Part shown: positions 16,761-25,787 of the stretch, piece after piece | How the letters are laid out: every line of letters starts with the position of its first letter | How positions within the stretch are numbered: position 1 is the first letter of the stretch | Assembly (NCBI GenBank): GCA_025210965.1 | Contig: JAOAQY010000034.1 | Span: forward strand, 96,207 to 143,966 | Source: Tissierellales bacterium | GTDB lineage: Bacteria; Bacillota; Clostridia; Tissierellales; JAOAQY01 | Length of the DNA: 47,760 nucleotides | Direction: 5' to 3' | Position numbers and translations under genes: made by a program | The notes under the pieces: model-generated | Told to the model about the DNA's origin: nothing | Seen by the model: only the letters and a program-made list of their open reading frames with translations | Database searches by the model: none

Positions 16761-16802
16761 AAGTATCATTGACAGGAAGGCTTTGAGAAAGTATCATATA
16801 AT
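16761..16802 (+). promoter_or_regulatory. deoB promoter with 9-bp direct repeat
   Basis: TTGACA (16769-16774), 17-base spacer, TATCAT (16792-16797). A direct repeat AAGTATCAT occurs at 16761-16769 and 16789-16797, abutting the -35 and covering the -10. TGATAAGTATCA (16757-16768) is also a short inverted repeat. A regulator site is possible. Confidence 0.65.
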
Positions 16803-16837
16803 TAGTTTAGGTATAGGTTATTAGGAGGGAATAAAAT

Positions 16838-18010
16838 ATGATTAAAAGAGTAATATGGATAGTAATGGATAGCGTAGGTATGGGTTACATGCCAGATGCT
16901 GAAAAATATGGAGATGTAGGAGCAAATACAATAGGACATATTTGCGAAGCTATGGGTGGGCTTAATTTACCTAATATGGAAAAGTTAGGTTATGGAAACA
17001 TAGAGTCGATAGTTGGTCCTAAAAAAGTGAATGAACCAATTGGTTGTTATGCAAGATTTGCAGAGCAGAGCAATGGAAAAGATACAACTACTGGTCACTG
17101 GGAGATGGTTGGTATAGTATCTGAAAAACCTTTTCCAACGTATCCAAATGGATTTCCACAAGATGTTATAGATAAATTTAAGGAAGTAACAGGTTTAGAT
17201 ATGCTTGGAAATAAAACTGCTTCAGGAACAGCAATTATAGAAGAACTAGGTGAAGAACATGTAAAAACTGGGACACCTATAGTATATACTTCTGCAGATA
17301 GCGTATTTCAGATAGCTGCACATGAAGAAATTATTCCATTAGAAAAATTATATGATATTTGCCAAAAATCAAGAGATTTCTTACAAGGTGAACATGGGGT
17401 CGCTAGGGTAATTGCAAGACCATTTATAGGTTCAAAGGGAAGCTTTACAAGAACTGCTAACCGTCATGATTTTTCACTTATGCCACCACACAAGATGGTC
17501 TTGGATTCTTTAAAAGATGCAGGATATCCTGTAATGGCAGTGGGTAAAATTGAAGATATATTCTTGGGTCAAGGTGTTACAGATGCTGTTCATACCAAGA
17601 ATAACATGGATGGTATGGACAAAACATTAGAGTATATGGCTCAAAGTGAAAAAGGTTTGATATTTACAAATTTAGTTGACTTTGATATGCAATGGGGTCA
17701 CAGAAATAACGTAGAAGCATATGGTCGTGGTCTAGAAGAGTTTGACGTACGCTTAGGAGAACTTATGGACAAAATGGAAGATACAGATGTGTTGTTTATA
17801 ACGGCAGACCATGGTTGTGATCCAACGCACCCAGGAACAGATCATACTAGAGAATATGTTCCATTTTTGGCATACGGAAAGGAATTAAAGGCAGGATTTG
17901 ATTTAAAAACTCGAAATAGTTTTGCAGATATGGGTCAAACTATAGCTGATATATTCGAGGTAGAATCTATCAAGAATGGAGATAGTTTCTTAAAGGATAT
18001 ATTAAAATAA
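16838..18010 (+). CDS. deoB: Phosphopentomutase
   Basis: The 390-aa cytosolic alkaline-phosphatase-superfamily enzyme interconverts ribose or deoxyribose 1-phosphate and 5-phosphate in nucleoside salvage. Metal and phosphate motifs are visible: IWIVMDSVGMGYMPDA at the N-terminus, the GKDTTTGHWEMVG loop holding the phosphorylated Thr, and the C-terminal FITADHGCDPTHPGTDHTRE with its metal-binding Asp and His residues. Length matches the family. TTAGGAGGG precedes the ATG. It is monocistronic, with its own promoter and terminator; no nucleoside phosphorylase is adjacent. Confidence 0.97.
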   Translation: MIKRVIWIVMDSVGMGYMPDAEKYGDVGANTIGHICEAMGGLNLPNMEKLGYGNIESIVGPKKVNEPIGCYARFAEQSNGKDTTTGHWEMVGIVSEKPFPTYPNGFPQDVIDKFKEVTGLDMLGNKTASGTAIIEELGEEHVKTGTPIVYTSADSVFQIAAHEEIIPLEKLYDICQKSRDFLQGEHGVARVIARPFIGSKGSFTRTANRHDFSLMPPHKMVLDSLKDAGYPVMAVGKIEDIFLGQGVTDAVHTKNNMDGMDKTLEYMAQSEKGLIFTNLVDFDMQWGHRNNVEAYGRGLEEFDVRLGELMDKMEDTDVLFITADHGCDPTHPGTDHTREYVPFLAYGKELKAGFDLKTRNSFADMGQTIADIFEVESIKNGDSFLKDILK

Positions 18011-18039
18011 ATTATATTGTATATAAATATAGTATTTTA

Positions 18040-18066
18040 GAGAGAGGTTAAAAACCTCTCTTTTTT
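18040..18066 (+). terminator. Rho-independent terminator of deoB
   Basis: A 9-bp stem AGAGAGGTT / AACCTCTCT with AAA loop and a T-run. Confidence 0.92.
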
Positions 18067-18153
18067 GATTAATGGACAATTTGCTTGATTAACTTTATAA
18101 TAAAGAATGGACGAAGTTTTATAAAAGAATAATGCAGATGAGGAGATTTTAAT

Positions 18154-19161
18154 ATGGATGATAAGATAAAAATTGATAGAGGGATTTTACATATATTAGA
18201 TATAGAAAATGGTATGCCTATTTTCTCGGATAATTTTCTAGAGGATGATGAAGCGAGTTTAGATTTCGTTTATGCTCACATATTGAATTTAATTGATGAT
18301 TTAAAAGTTAAGAAACTTTTTTTTAGAGAGGAAGACAACAAGGTCAGGATAATAGCTGAAAAATTGAGTGAAGATGGGGAGTATTTTTTAGAAGCTACAA
18401 AAGAAATTGGTCAAATTTTTTATGGATTACTTGATAAATATGTTGATATAAGTGCTGGAGACTATATTTTTGTTAAATTCGATATGAATGGAGATCCATG
18501 TTTTGGAATGTTTAAATTTCCATATAAGGAGAGTTATATTCATTATGTAGAGAGTAGTGAAAATGGTCAACAAAATAAAATTATAAGGCAAATGACTACA
18601 CTTCCTGGATTAAAGCAAAAGATAGGAGAGTGCTTTATAATCAATCTAAATACACTAGAGGTATATCTAAAGGAAAAAAAATGCGAGATTGATGGTGAAA
18701 AAAGATATTATCTTTCAGAACTAGTATTAGAGGTTGAAGAGGGCAAGTCAACATATGAAAAAATGAAACAATGTGAGCAAACAATGAAATCAGTTGTAAA
18801 AAAATATTGTGATGATGAGCAAAAAGCTATGCAAAAATTTAAATCAGAGATGTCTCGAAAAGCATTTGAAGATGAAGAAATTGTATTTGAAGAAATTGTA
18901 GATGCAGTTTTTAAAGAACAGCATGAAATAAAGGAAATATGCAAGGATGAAATGGATAAAAAAGGATTACTTAAAGATAAGATAGAGGTTAGCGAACCAG
19001 TGCAAAAGACACTCACAAAAAAACACAAAATATTGATAGATGAAGGTATTGAAATAAAACTTCCAGTAGAATATCTAGATAGGCAGGATAAGATTGAGAT
19101 AATCAATAACCCAGATGGTAGCTTATCATTCATAATAAAAAATATAAATAAAATAAAGTAG
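18154..19161 (+). CDS. Nucleoid-associated protein, NA37/NdpA (YejK) family
   Basis: The 335-aa protein opens with IDRGILHILDIENGMPIFSD, followed by FVYAHILNLIDD, the N-terminal pattern of the 37-kDa nucleoid-associated protein family (PF04245). The middle contains GDYIFVKFDMNGDPCFGMFK and the C-terminal third is rich in Lys and Glu with likely coiled-coil helices. Members bind the nucleoid in proteobacteria; the role in Firmicutes is unclear. AGGAG precedes the ATG. The next gene starts about 12 bases after its stop, so the two are likely co-transcribed. Confidence 0.8.
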   Translation: MDDKIKIDRGILHILDIENGMPIFSDNFLEDDEASLDFVYAHILNLIDDLKVKKLFFREEDNKVRIIAEKLSEDGEYFLEATKEIGQIFYGLLDKYVDISAGDYIFVKFDMNGDPCFGMFKFPYKESYIHYVESSENGQQNKIIRQMTTLPGLKQKIGECFIINLNTLEVYLKEKKCEIDGEKRYYLSELVLEVEEGKSTYEKMKQCEQTMKSVVKKYCDDEQKAMQKFKSEMSRKAFEDEEIVFEEIVDAVFKEQHEIKEICKDEMDKKGLLKDKIEVSEPVQKTLTKKHKILIDEGIEIKLPVEYLDRQDKIEIINNPDGSLSFIIKNINKIK

Positions 19162-19172
19162 AGGTGTTGTAT

Positions 19173-20306
19173 GTGAAGGATTGGATAAGACAGCGGTTAT
19201 TTATCATACTTGTTTTGGTTAGTATACCTATAATTATTTGGCAGTCACCAGTTATTGGTAATAAACATAATATACCTAAATACTTTAATCAAGATTTTGA
19301 AAAAGCAAAAGTAGTTTCTGTGGATTCAGAAGAGTTAGAGGCCGATGAAGCTATTCCAGGTAGATTCAATGGCAAACAGGAACTAAAAATAGAAATACTG
19401 ACAGGAAAGTATAAAGGAAATATATATGAATCTACAAATTTACTCACCAGAAGTCATAATGTGTTAGCTAAAGAGAATATGAATATTGTTGCAGGAATAC
19501 ATGAGACAGATGAAGGTCCTCAGGCTTGGGTTTACAATTATAGGAGAGAAATAAGTGTTTTTGTTATAATGGGTGTGTTTTTGATGTTGCTCATTTTGCT
19601 AGGAGGAATGAAGGGGTTTAGATCGGCTATTTCATTGATATTTACAGGAACTATAGTGATATTTGTGCTAGTACCAGAACTGTTTAGTGGAAGAAGTGCA
19701 GTAGTTACAACTATAATACTGATGTCTATTACAGTAGTTATATCGTTTATACTGATAAGTGAATTTAATAAAAAAACAATAGCTGCCATATTAGGTACAA
19801 TAGTAGGCATGAGCATTGCAGGATTAATATCGTTTATTGCCGGAATGGTTACTAATTTATCAGGAGTAAATATGCAGCAAGGAGATCAATTAGCTTATAT
19901 GGTTCAGGGCTATGGCATAGATATATCAGGATTGATGTTTGCAGCTATATTGATAGCATCGATAGGTGCAGTCATGGATGTAGCAATGAGCATTGCTTCA
20001 GCTATTTCTGAAATACACGTTCATAGACCTGATTTAAAAAGAAAAGCTTTGTTTTTGTCAGGAATGAATGTTGGCAAGGATATTATGGGAACCATGTCTA
20101 ATACATTGATACTTGCTTTTGCAGGTGGTTCGCTGACGACTATGATGCTAATGTATGGATATCAGCTTCAACCACTTCAGTTTCTAAATTTGCAAGAAGT
20201 TGCTATAGAAATGATACAAGGTTTTTCAGGCAGTATAGGAATAATACTCACAGTTCCAATTACAGCTATAATTAGTGCTCAGCTCATAGCGTGTGATAAA
20301 AAATAA
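19173..20306 (+). CDS. YibE/F-like membrane protein
   Basis: The 377-aa protein has an N-terminal signal-anchor helix (LFIILVLVSIPIIIW), an extracytoplasmic domain of about 100 residues and then about seven transmembrane helices. FVIMGVFLMLLILLGGMKG and DVAMSIASAISEIHVHRPDL, followed by SGMNVGKDIMGTMSNTL, identify the YibE/F family. Its function is not known. The start is taken as GTG 19173, which has AGAGGTG at good distance; GTG 19164 lies inside that site. It ends at a bidirectional terminator. Confidence 0.88.
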   Translation: MKDWIRQRLFIILVLVSIPIIIWQSPVIGNKHNIPKYFNQDFEKAKVVSVDSEELEADEAIPGRFNGKQELKIEILTGKYKGNIYESTNLLTRSHNVLAKENMNIVAGIHETDEGPQAWVYNYRREISVFVIMGVFLMLLILLGGMKGFRSAISLIFTGTIVIFVLVPELFSGRSAVVTTIILMSITVVISFILISEFNKKTIAAILGTIVGMSIAGLISFIAGMVTNLSGVNMQQGDQLAYMVQGYGIDISGLMFAAILIASIGAVMDVAMSIASAISEIHVHRPDLKRKALFLSGMNVGKDIMGTMSNTLILAFAGGSLTTMMLMYGYQLQPLQFLNLQEVAIEMIQGFSGSIGIILTVPITAIISAQLIACDKK

Positions 20307-20319
20307 AAAAGAACATAAG

Positions 20320-20364
20320 AAAAGCTAGTACTTGTAAATGTTTATACAAGTTACTAGCTTTTTT
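20320..20364. terminator. Bidirectional terminator between yibE/F-like and nucleotidase genes
   Basis: Stem 20320-20336 pairs with 20345-20362 (one bulged T), flanked by A-run and T-run; it faces two convergent genes. Confidence 0.88.
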
Positions 20365-20368
20365 AAAT

Positions 20369-22444
20369 CTATTTTGCTGGAATTACAAGCTTTTGTCCAA
20401 CATTTATAACATTAGGGTTTTTAAGATTATTGCTAGATGCAAGATCTTCCCATTTCATGCCGAATTTTTCAGCAATTTTCCAAAGAACATCTCCTGATTT
20501 TACAACGTAAATTTGAGTATCAGTTGCTTTAACTATTTCTTTAGCAGGAACTTTAACTTCCTCTTTTGTAGCAGGGGTATTTTCCTTTTCGCTAACTACA
20601 GGAGCTTTAACTTCTTCTTTTGTAGAAGTAGTGTTTTCACTGATAACGCCCTCTTTTAATAGCTCGTTTACATTTAGAGCTTTAACATTTTTAGTTCTAC
20701 CATCTTCAGATGTTGGTATAGCTAATTTTCCTTCTTTTACGAGATTGAAAATAACTTCTTTGTAAGGTGAATCTAAAGAAACACCAATTATTTTCCAGTT
20801 ATTATCAACAGTAGGGTTTAATGTTCCTTTTTTTACTTCTTTAGTGTATCTAACTATTAATTCTCTGATTCTACCGCCATCTTGGAATTCATCGTAAGCG
20901 TCGTAATATTTATCTTCTGCTTTTATCAATTCAAGACCTTGTAGAGTTCCGTAACGATAGTTGTTTACAGCTAATTTATATACCTTTTTAGGATCTAATT
21001 CTTTTCCAGCTACTTTTACATTTTTGATTCTATTTCCAACTTCTTGGCTTAAATCGATATCATAAGAAACGCCAGAGAACATGTCATAGTTATAGCCTCT
21101 TACTTTAGGATTGAAACTAATAGTTACGTCTCCGTCTTTAGCAGCATTATAATAACTAGCAGACCATTCCATATATTTGATAAGGTTTTCACCAGTGATG
21201 TTTACTCCCATCAAAGTGTTGTCATATTTGTAGATATAAGCAACATCTTTTTTCTTGAAGTCTCCAGCTTTTAGATTTGATCCAAAATTGAAAAGTGCAG
21301 CAGAACTTACATCTGCTTTAGAATAATACATTTGAACTTCATTGATTAAATCAATAACAGAAGTGTCTTCTAATTGTGCAGTTGGCATAGTTGTTATTTT
21401 ATCTTCGCCAGTTATATAGTCTGGACGCTGGATAAAATCAGCTGTTATTTTACCAACTACTTCATTTGCATCAGCGATAGATTTATCATGAACTGATTTG
21501 AATTCTTCTAATATAGTAGCATCTTCATCAACTGGTTTAGTTTCTAAGTTTTCTCCAGTGACTTCCTTTACAGTCCATTTATCATTTTCTTTGTTTAGTT
21601 TAATCTGAACTTTTGCAAGAGCCCAACCGTATTTTTTAGGTTCAACTATGCGAACGCCATTTACTTCCTCATTGATAGCAGAGTGAGCGTGACCAGCTAA
21701 AATAGCGTCAAATTCTGGACAGGCATTAGCAACTTCACGAACGCCCTCATAACCGTGCTCTCCTTCAGGACCAACGTGGTATGCACCAACTAATACATCA
21801 TATTTACCTTCTAATTCTTTGATAACTTTTTTTGTTTCTTCCAATACTGGCTTAAATTCTAAACCTTTGAAGTGTGATGGAGTACTAGCTTCCCATACAG
21901 GAACGTATGGTGGAATCATACCAACCACTGCAACTTTAACGCCATCTACATCAAATATTTTGTATCCATCAACAAAACGTTCTTCAGTTCCTTCTTTATA
22001 TATGTTTGAAGCCAAAACAGTTCCATTGAATCCCTTAATATTTTTTTCAACAATGTCTAATCCAAAATTGAATTCATGGTTTCCAAGAGTCCATACATCA
22101 TATTTCATTTCATTTAATACTTCGATCATTGGATGTACAGGTAAATCGTGGAAAAGCGATGCGCTATTATCTTGAATAGTATCACCACAGTCGATTAAAA
22201 GTGCTTTTGGATCCTTAGCTCTTTCTTGATCTACTAAAGTTTTAATTTTAGCAAGACCAGCATCACTATCTACTGAATCAGTAGCATAGTTGTAAGCGTA
22301 AATTCGACCATGAAGGTCAGATGTTTGTAAAATAGTAACAGTTTTTTCCTCCGAATTAGCTGCAAATACGCTAGCCATTGGTACCATAACAAATAATGTA
22401 CAAACAAGCATTATTGCTATAGCTTTTAAAGATTTTTTTTGCAT
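20369..22444 (-). CDS. Secreted 5'-nucleotidase / 2',3'-cyclic phosphodiesterase family protein with LysM domain
   Basis: The 691-aa precursor has a signal peptide (residues 1-28, cleavage after SVFA). The metallophosphoesterase domain has SDLHGR (D43, H45), DCGDT, GNHEFN and AGHAHS, the dinuclear metal ligands. The 5'-nucleotidase C-terminal domain follows (about 330-530, with FNFGSNLKAGD and substrate-stacking Phe candidates). After a helical segment there is a Lys/Glu/Pro/Val linker with a repeated TKEEVK unit. One LysM domain (about 644-690, YVVKSGDVLWKIAEKFG) should hold it in the peptidoglycan. It probably releases phosphate and nucleosides from external nucleotides; exact substrate is unknown. 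No LPXTG anchor is present. Confidence 0.93.
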   Translation of the reverse strand: MQKKSLKAIAIMLVCTLFVMVPMASVFAANSEEKTVTILQTSDLHGRIYAYNYATDSVDSDAGLAKIKTLVDQERAKDPKALLIDCGDTIQDNSASLFHDLPVHPMIEVLNEMKYDVWTLGNHEFNFGLDIVEKNIKGFNGTVLASNIYKEGTEERFVDGYKIFDVDGVKVAVVGMIPPYVPVWEASTPSHFKGLEFKPVLEETKKVIKELEGKYDVLVGAYHVGPEGEHGYEGVREVANACPEFDAILAGHAHSAINEEVNGVRIVEPKKYGWALAKVQIKLNKENDKWTVKEVTGENLETKPVDEDATILEEFKSVHDKSIADANEVVGKITADFIQRPDYITGEDKITTMPTAQLEDTSVIDLINEVQMYYSKADVSSAALFNFGSNLKAGDFKKKDVAYIYKYDNTLMGVNITGENLIKYMEWSASYYNAAKDGDVTISFNPKVRGYNYDMFSGVSYDIDLSQEVGNRIKNVKVAGKELDPKKVYKLAVNNYRYGTLQGLELIKAEDKYYDAYDEFQDGGRIRELIVRYTKEVKKGTLNPTVDNNWKIIGVSLDSPYKEVIFNLVKEGKLAIPTSEDGRTKNVKALNVNELLKEGVISENTTSTKEEVKAPVVSEKENTPATKEEVKVPAKEIVKATDTQIYVVKSGDVLWKIAEKFGMKWEDLASSNNLKNPNVINVGQKLVIPAK

Positions 22445-22480
22445 AATAAAACCCTCCTCCTAAGTTTGTACTGCCTAATT

Positions 22481-22509
22481 ATTCTATTACAAAAAACCGT
22501 TTTCCGCAA
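22481..22509 (-). promoter_or_regulatory. Probable promoter of the 5'-nucleotidase gene
   Basis: On the minus strand: TTGCGG (22504-22509), 17-base spacer, TAGAAT (22481-22486), about 37 bases before the start codon. Confidence 0.55.
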
Positions 22510-22607
22510 TAGTAAAGCCAATCCAAATATAAGGAAATTTTAATGTTATTATAAGATTCGAATTGTATAATAAATTAGAAAGAAATACGAGATTGGGAGA
22601 TGAGGGT

Positions 22608-23846
22608 ATGAAGAAAAAGAAAAAGGCAATGATGGGAATAATTGGAATGGCTCTGATTGTTTTTGTCATTATAATGGGGTTAAAAAGTTTAAGTAAGACA
22701 GATAATACATTTAAGTTTGTGAAAACGGATCAAATTGAAATTGATAATTTAGAATCAAAAGTATATACAAATGGAAGAATAATGCCTAAAGATACCAGAG
22801 AAGTTGTTGCTGAATTGTCTGGAAAAGTCATGAAAATATTGGTAGAGGAAGGAAATGTAGTTGAGCAAAACGAAGTACTTGCTCAAATGGATGATTTCGA
22901 TTTACAAAATCAGTTGAAAACTGCTGAACTTAAATTGGGAATAGAAAAGGATACATTGAACAAATTGGTACAGGAAAGCGGACAACAATATAATTCAGCG
23001 GCAGAAAATGCAAAAATTAATTATAAGCAGATGCAAAGTAATTACGATGAGCAAAAGAAACTATTTGAAATAGGAGCCATAAGTGAAAAAGATTTAAGCG
23101 ATGCTAAAGATAAACTAGATCAATGTAAAAATGATTATGCGGCGGCACAGAAAAAGAGTAATACAGGGCTTAACTCGGAAATATCAATTCAAAAAAAGCA
23201 AATAGAATCTACCGAACTTAGTATAGCAAAACTTAAAAATGAAATAGAAAAAACTAGGATTAAAGCACCGATAAAAGGTATGGTTTCAGATATATTGACA
23301 AAAGAAATAGACCAAATCCAAGCTGGAGAAGTAGCTTTTATTGTTGAAGACGTAGCGAATTTAGAAGTTGTTACATCTATAAATGAATATGAAGTACAAA
23401 AAATAGGTTTAAACCAACCAGTTGAAATTCAAGTTGAAGGGTTGGATAAAGTTTATGCAGGGAAGATTACAGATATAGCTTCGGCTGCAAAGGTAGTTAA
23501 TCTAGGTCAGAGCAAAGAAACGTCAGTTGAAGTAAAAGTGTCGTTTGATGAAGAAACATCAGATTTGAAGTCAAATTACTCAGCAAGCCTTGAAATATTG
23601 GCAGATCATAGAGATAATGCATTTACTATACCATATGAAGCGCTAAAAAAAGATCCAGATAGTGGTAAATTGTATATGTTTATGATAAATGAAAATGATG
23701 TAATTGCGAAAAAATTCGTAAGAAGAGGTTTAGAAGGTGATTTAAGGGTTGAGGTAATAGCTGAGGAATTAGAGGAAGGAATGAGAGTTGTAGTTAATCC
23801 AGATGCAGCATTAGCCGATGGTGACAGTGTAAGATATGCTAATTAG
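22608..23846 (+). CDS. Efflux periplasmic-adaptor/MFP subunit (MacA/HlyD-like)
   Basis: The 412-aa protein has a basic N-terminus and one membrane anchor (about residues 8-24). A biotinyl-lipoyl-like half (LSGKVMKILVEEGNVVEQNE) is followed by a coiled-coil hairpin of about 100 residues (LKLGIEKDTLNK to SIAKLKNEIEK). The second lipoyl half, IKAPIKGMVSDI, and a beta-barrel domain come next. This is the order of membrane fusion proteins. ATG 22608 is preferred to TTG 22563 because it directly precedes the basic stretch and membrane anchor. It forms an operon with the ATPase and permease that follow and probably links the exporter to extracytoplasmic substrates. The substrate is unknown. Confidence 0.9.
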   Translation: MKKKKKAMMGIIGMALIVFVIIMGLKSLSKTDNTFKFVKTDQIEIDNLESKVYTNGRIMPKDTREVVAELSGKVMKILVEEGNVVEQNEVLAQMDDFDLQNQLKTAELKLGIEKDTLNKLVQESGQQYNSAAENAKINYKQMQSNYDEQKKLFEIGAISEKDLSDAKDKLDQCKNDYAAAQKKSNTGLNSEISIQKKQIESTELSIAKLKNEIEKTRIKAPIKGMVSDILTKEIDQIQAGEVAFIVEDVANLEVVTSINEYEVQKIGLNQPVEIQVEGLDKVYAGKITDIASAAKVVNLGQSKETSVEVKVSFDEETSDLKSNYSASLEILADHRDNAFTIPYEALKKDPDSGKLYMFMINENDVIAKKFVRRGLEGDLRVEVIAEELEEGMRVVVNPDAALADGDSVRYAN

Positions 23847-23855
23847 GAGGGCGAA

Positions 23856-24551
23856 ATGATTCAGATAAAAGATTTATGGAAAGTTTATGATACAGGGAGT
23901 GTAGAAGTAAGAGCACTTCAAGGAATAGATTTGCATATAAAAAAAGGAGAATTTGTTTCCATCATAGGAGCATCTGGTTCTGGAAAATCAACACTTATGA
24001 ATATATTGGGGTGTTTAGACAAACCAAGTGATGGATTATATAGCTTGGATGGAGAGCAGATTGAAAAATTAAAAGCAGAAGATTTGGCTTATATAAGAAA
24101 TCAAAAAATAGGATTTGTATTTCAATCTTTTAATTTGATTCCTAGAGTTTCAGCTCTTCACAATGTAGAGTTGCCGATGATTTATGGAAAGATTGGTAAA
24201 AAAGAACGTCGTGAAAAAGCTAGAAATGCTCTTATAAGAGTTGGGTTAGAAGAGAGAATGGAGCATAATCCAAATGAATTGTCTGGAGGTCAAAAGCAAA
24301 GAGTTGCCATTGCTAGGTCTCTTGTAAATAATCCAGCAATAATTTTAGCAGATGAACCTACTGGAAACTTAGATTCCAAATCTACGGATGAAATAATGGA
24401 TATATTTCAAAAGTTGAATGACGAAGGGGCTACGGTTGTCATAGTTACACATGAAAATGAAATTGCAGAAAAAACTAAGCGCATCATAACATTTAAGGAC
24501 GGACAGATTATTTCAGATGTTATGAATGAGGTGAGGGGGAGTCAGAATTGA
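23856..24551 (+). CDS. ABC transporter ATP-binding protein (MacB/LolD type)
   Basis: The 231-aa ATPase has Walker A GASGSGKST, Q-loop FQSFNLIPR, signature LSGGQKQRVAIARSL, Walker B ILADEPTGNLDSK and the switch His in VTHENEIAEK. The close LSGGQ and DEPTGNLD spacing fits the MacB/FtsE/LolD group. It starts 9 bases after the adaptor gene, and its stop TGA overlaps the permease start (TTGA). The unit is a three-gene type VII (mechanotransmission) ABC exporter. Confidence 0.95.
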   Translation: MIQIKDLWKVYDTGSVEVRALQGIDLHIKKGEFVSIIGASGSGKSTLMNILGCLDKPSDGLYSLDGEQIEKLKAEDLAYIRNQKIGFVFQSFNLIPRVSALHNVELPMIYGKIGKKERREKARNALIRVGLEERMEHNPNELSGGQKQRVAIARSLVNNPAIILADEPTGNLDSKSTDEIMDIFQKLNDEGATVVIVTHENEIAEKTKRIITFKDGQIISDVMNEVRGSQN

Positions 24552-25771
24552 ATTTTAGGGAGAGTATATCCATAGCTATAAAAGCAATTTGGATAAATAA
24601 AATGAGATCATTACTCACTATGCTTGGTATTATAATAGGAATAGCTTCAGTTATAGCGGTTGTTGCACTTGGAAATGGTACAGAGAGTGCCATAAATGGC
24701 GAATTCGAATCTTTTGGAGTAAATAGGGTATACCTATTTCACAACTATCAAGAAGAAATAACTACAAAAGATCAAATGACGAAAGAGGACTATAACTCTA
24801 TAAGACGAGCTATGTATGATAAAATAGAGCATGGTTCTATTACATTTAATAAAAATGGAACCATGGTAAATAAGTTAACCAAAAAAGAAGTAGACTTAAC
24901 GCTTAATGGAGTTAATGAAGAGTATGATTCATTAGGGAAGATAGAAGTTATAGAAGGCAGATTTTTATCAGATTCAGACTTGCAATCAAAAAGACAAGTT
25001 GCAGTAATAGATGATGAACTCGCCATGGAGATTTTTGGCAAAAAGGATGTTGTTGGCTCTAAAATAGTTACTAAAATGAATTCTCAAAATATGACATTTA
25101 TAGTTGTTGGCGTATATGAAAAACCAAAGTCAATGTTTAGCGGAATGGGTGGAATGGAAGAACCAAAAAATATATATGTTCCTTTATCTGTGATTGAACA
25201 AACATTGGGTCTTGGAAACTATGTTTATACCATAGAAATTAGTTTGAAATCAACAGAAAATATTGAATCAGATATGGAACAAATAACTAGTCTGCTCGAG
25301 CGAAAACATGGTAATGTTGGAGAAGAAAAGTATAGGATACTTTCGGCAGAAGGACAGATGGAAGTTGTCAATGGAATTATGGGAATGCTAACTTTAGTAA
25401 TTGGAGCTATAGCAGCTATTTCACTTCTTGTTGGTGGAATAGGAGTTATGAACATAATGTTAGTGTCTGTTACAGAGAGAACAAGAGAAATCGGAATACG
25501 AAAGGCTCTTGGAGCAAAACATAAGGACATAATGATGCAATTCCTAGTGGAATCAATAATAGTATCTGGAGTTGGAGGAATAATAGGTACGCTTTTGGGG
25601 ATGGGTCTAGCACAAATTATTTCGGCATATATACAAATACCACCATCGACTGGTGTTGGGACAATAGCGATTGCATGGATATTTTCTGCAGGTGTTGGTA
25701 TTTTCTTTGGCTTATATCCTGCTAATAAAGCAGCCAAATTAGATCCGATAGAAGCTCTTAGATATGAATAG
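24548..25771 (+). CDS. ABC transporter permease (MacB/FtsX-like)
   Basis: The 407-aa permease has one N-terminal helix (LTMLGIIIGIASVIAVVAL), a large extracytoplasmic MacB-PCD domain (about residues 45-265) and three C-terminal helices. The cytoplasmic-loop motif SVTERTREIGIRKALGAKHKDI marks the FtsX domain. The start is TTG at 24548, overlapping the ATPase stop by 4 bases with GAGGGGGAG upstream. A later ATG at 24601 would cut off the N-terminal amphipathic segment. With the ATPase and adaptor it forms a MacAB-like exporter without an outer-membrane channel, as expected in a monoderm. Confidence 0.94.
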   Translation: MNFRESISIAIKAIWINKMRSLLTMLGIIIGIASVIAVVALGNGTESAINGEFESFGVNRVYLFHNYQEEITTKDQMTKEDYNSIRRAMYDKIEHGSITFNKNGTMVNKLTKKEVDLTLNGVNEEYDSLGKIEVIEGRFLSDSDLQSKRQVAVIDDELAMEIFGKKDVVGSKIVTKMNSQNMTFIVVGVYEKPKSMFSGMGGMEEPKNIYVPLSVIEQTLGLGNYVYTIEISLKSTENIESDMEQITSLLERKHGNVGEEKYRILSAEGQMEVVNGIMGMLTLVIGAIAAISLLVGGIGVMNIMLVSVTERTREIGIRKALGAKHKDIMMQFLVESIIVSGVGGIIGTLLGMGLAQIISAYIQIPPSTGVGTIAIAWIFSAGVGIFFGLYPANKAAKLDPIEALRYE

Positions 25772-25787
25772 GAGATGAATTTTTGAT

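Noticed and set aside
25225-25737. 170-codon open frame antisense to the MacB-like permease
   Set aside because: Shadow of the conserved FtsX region with no start signal and no recognisable motif.
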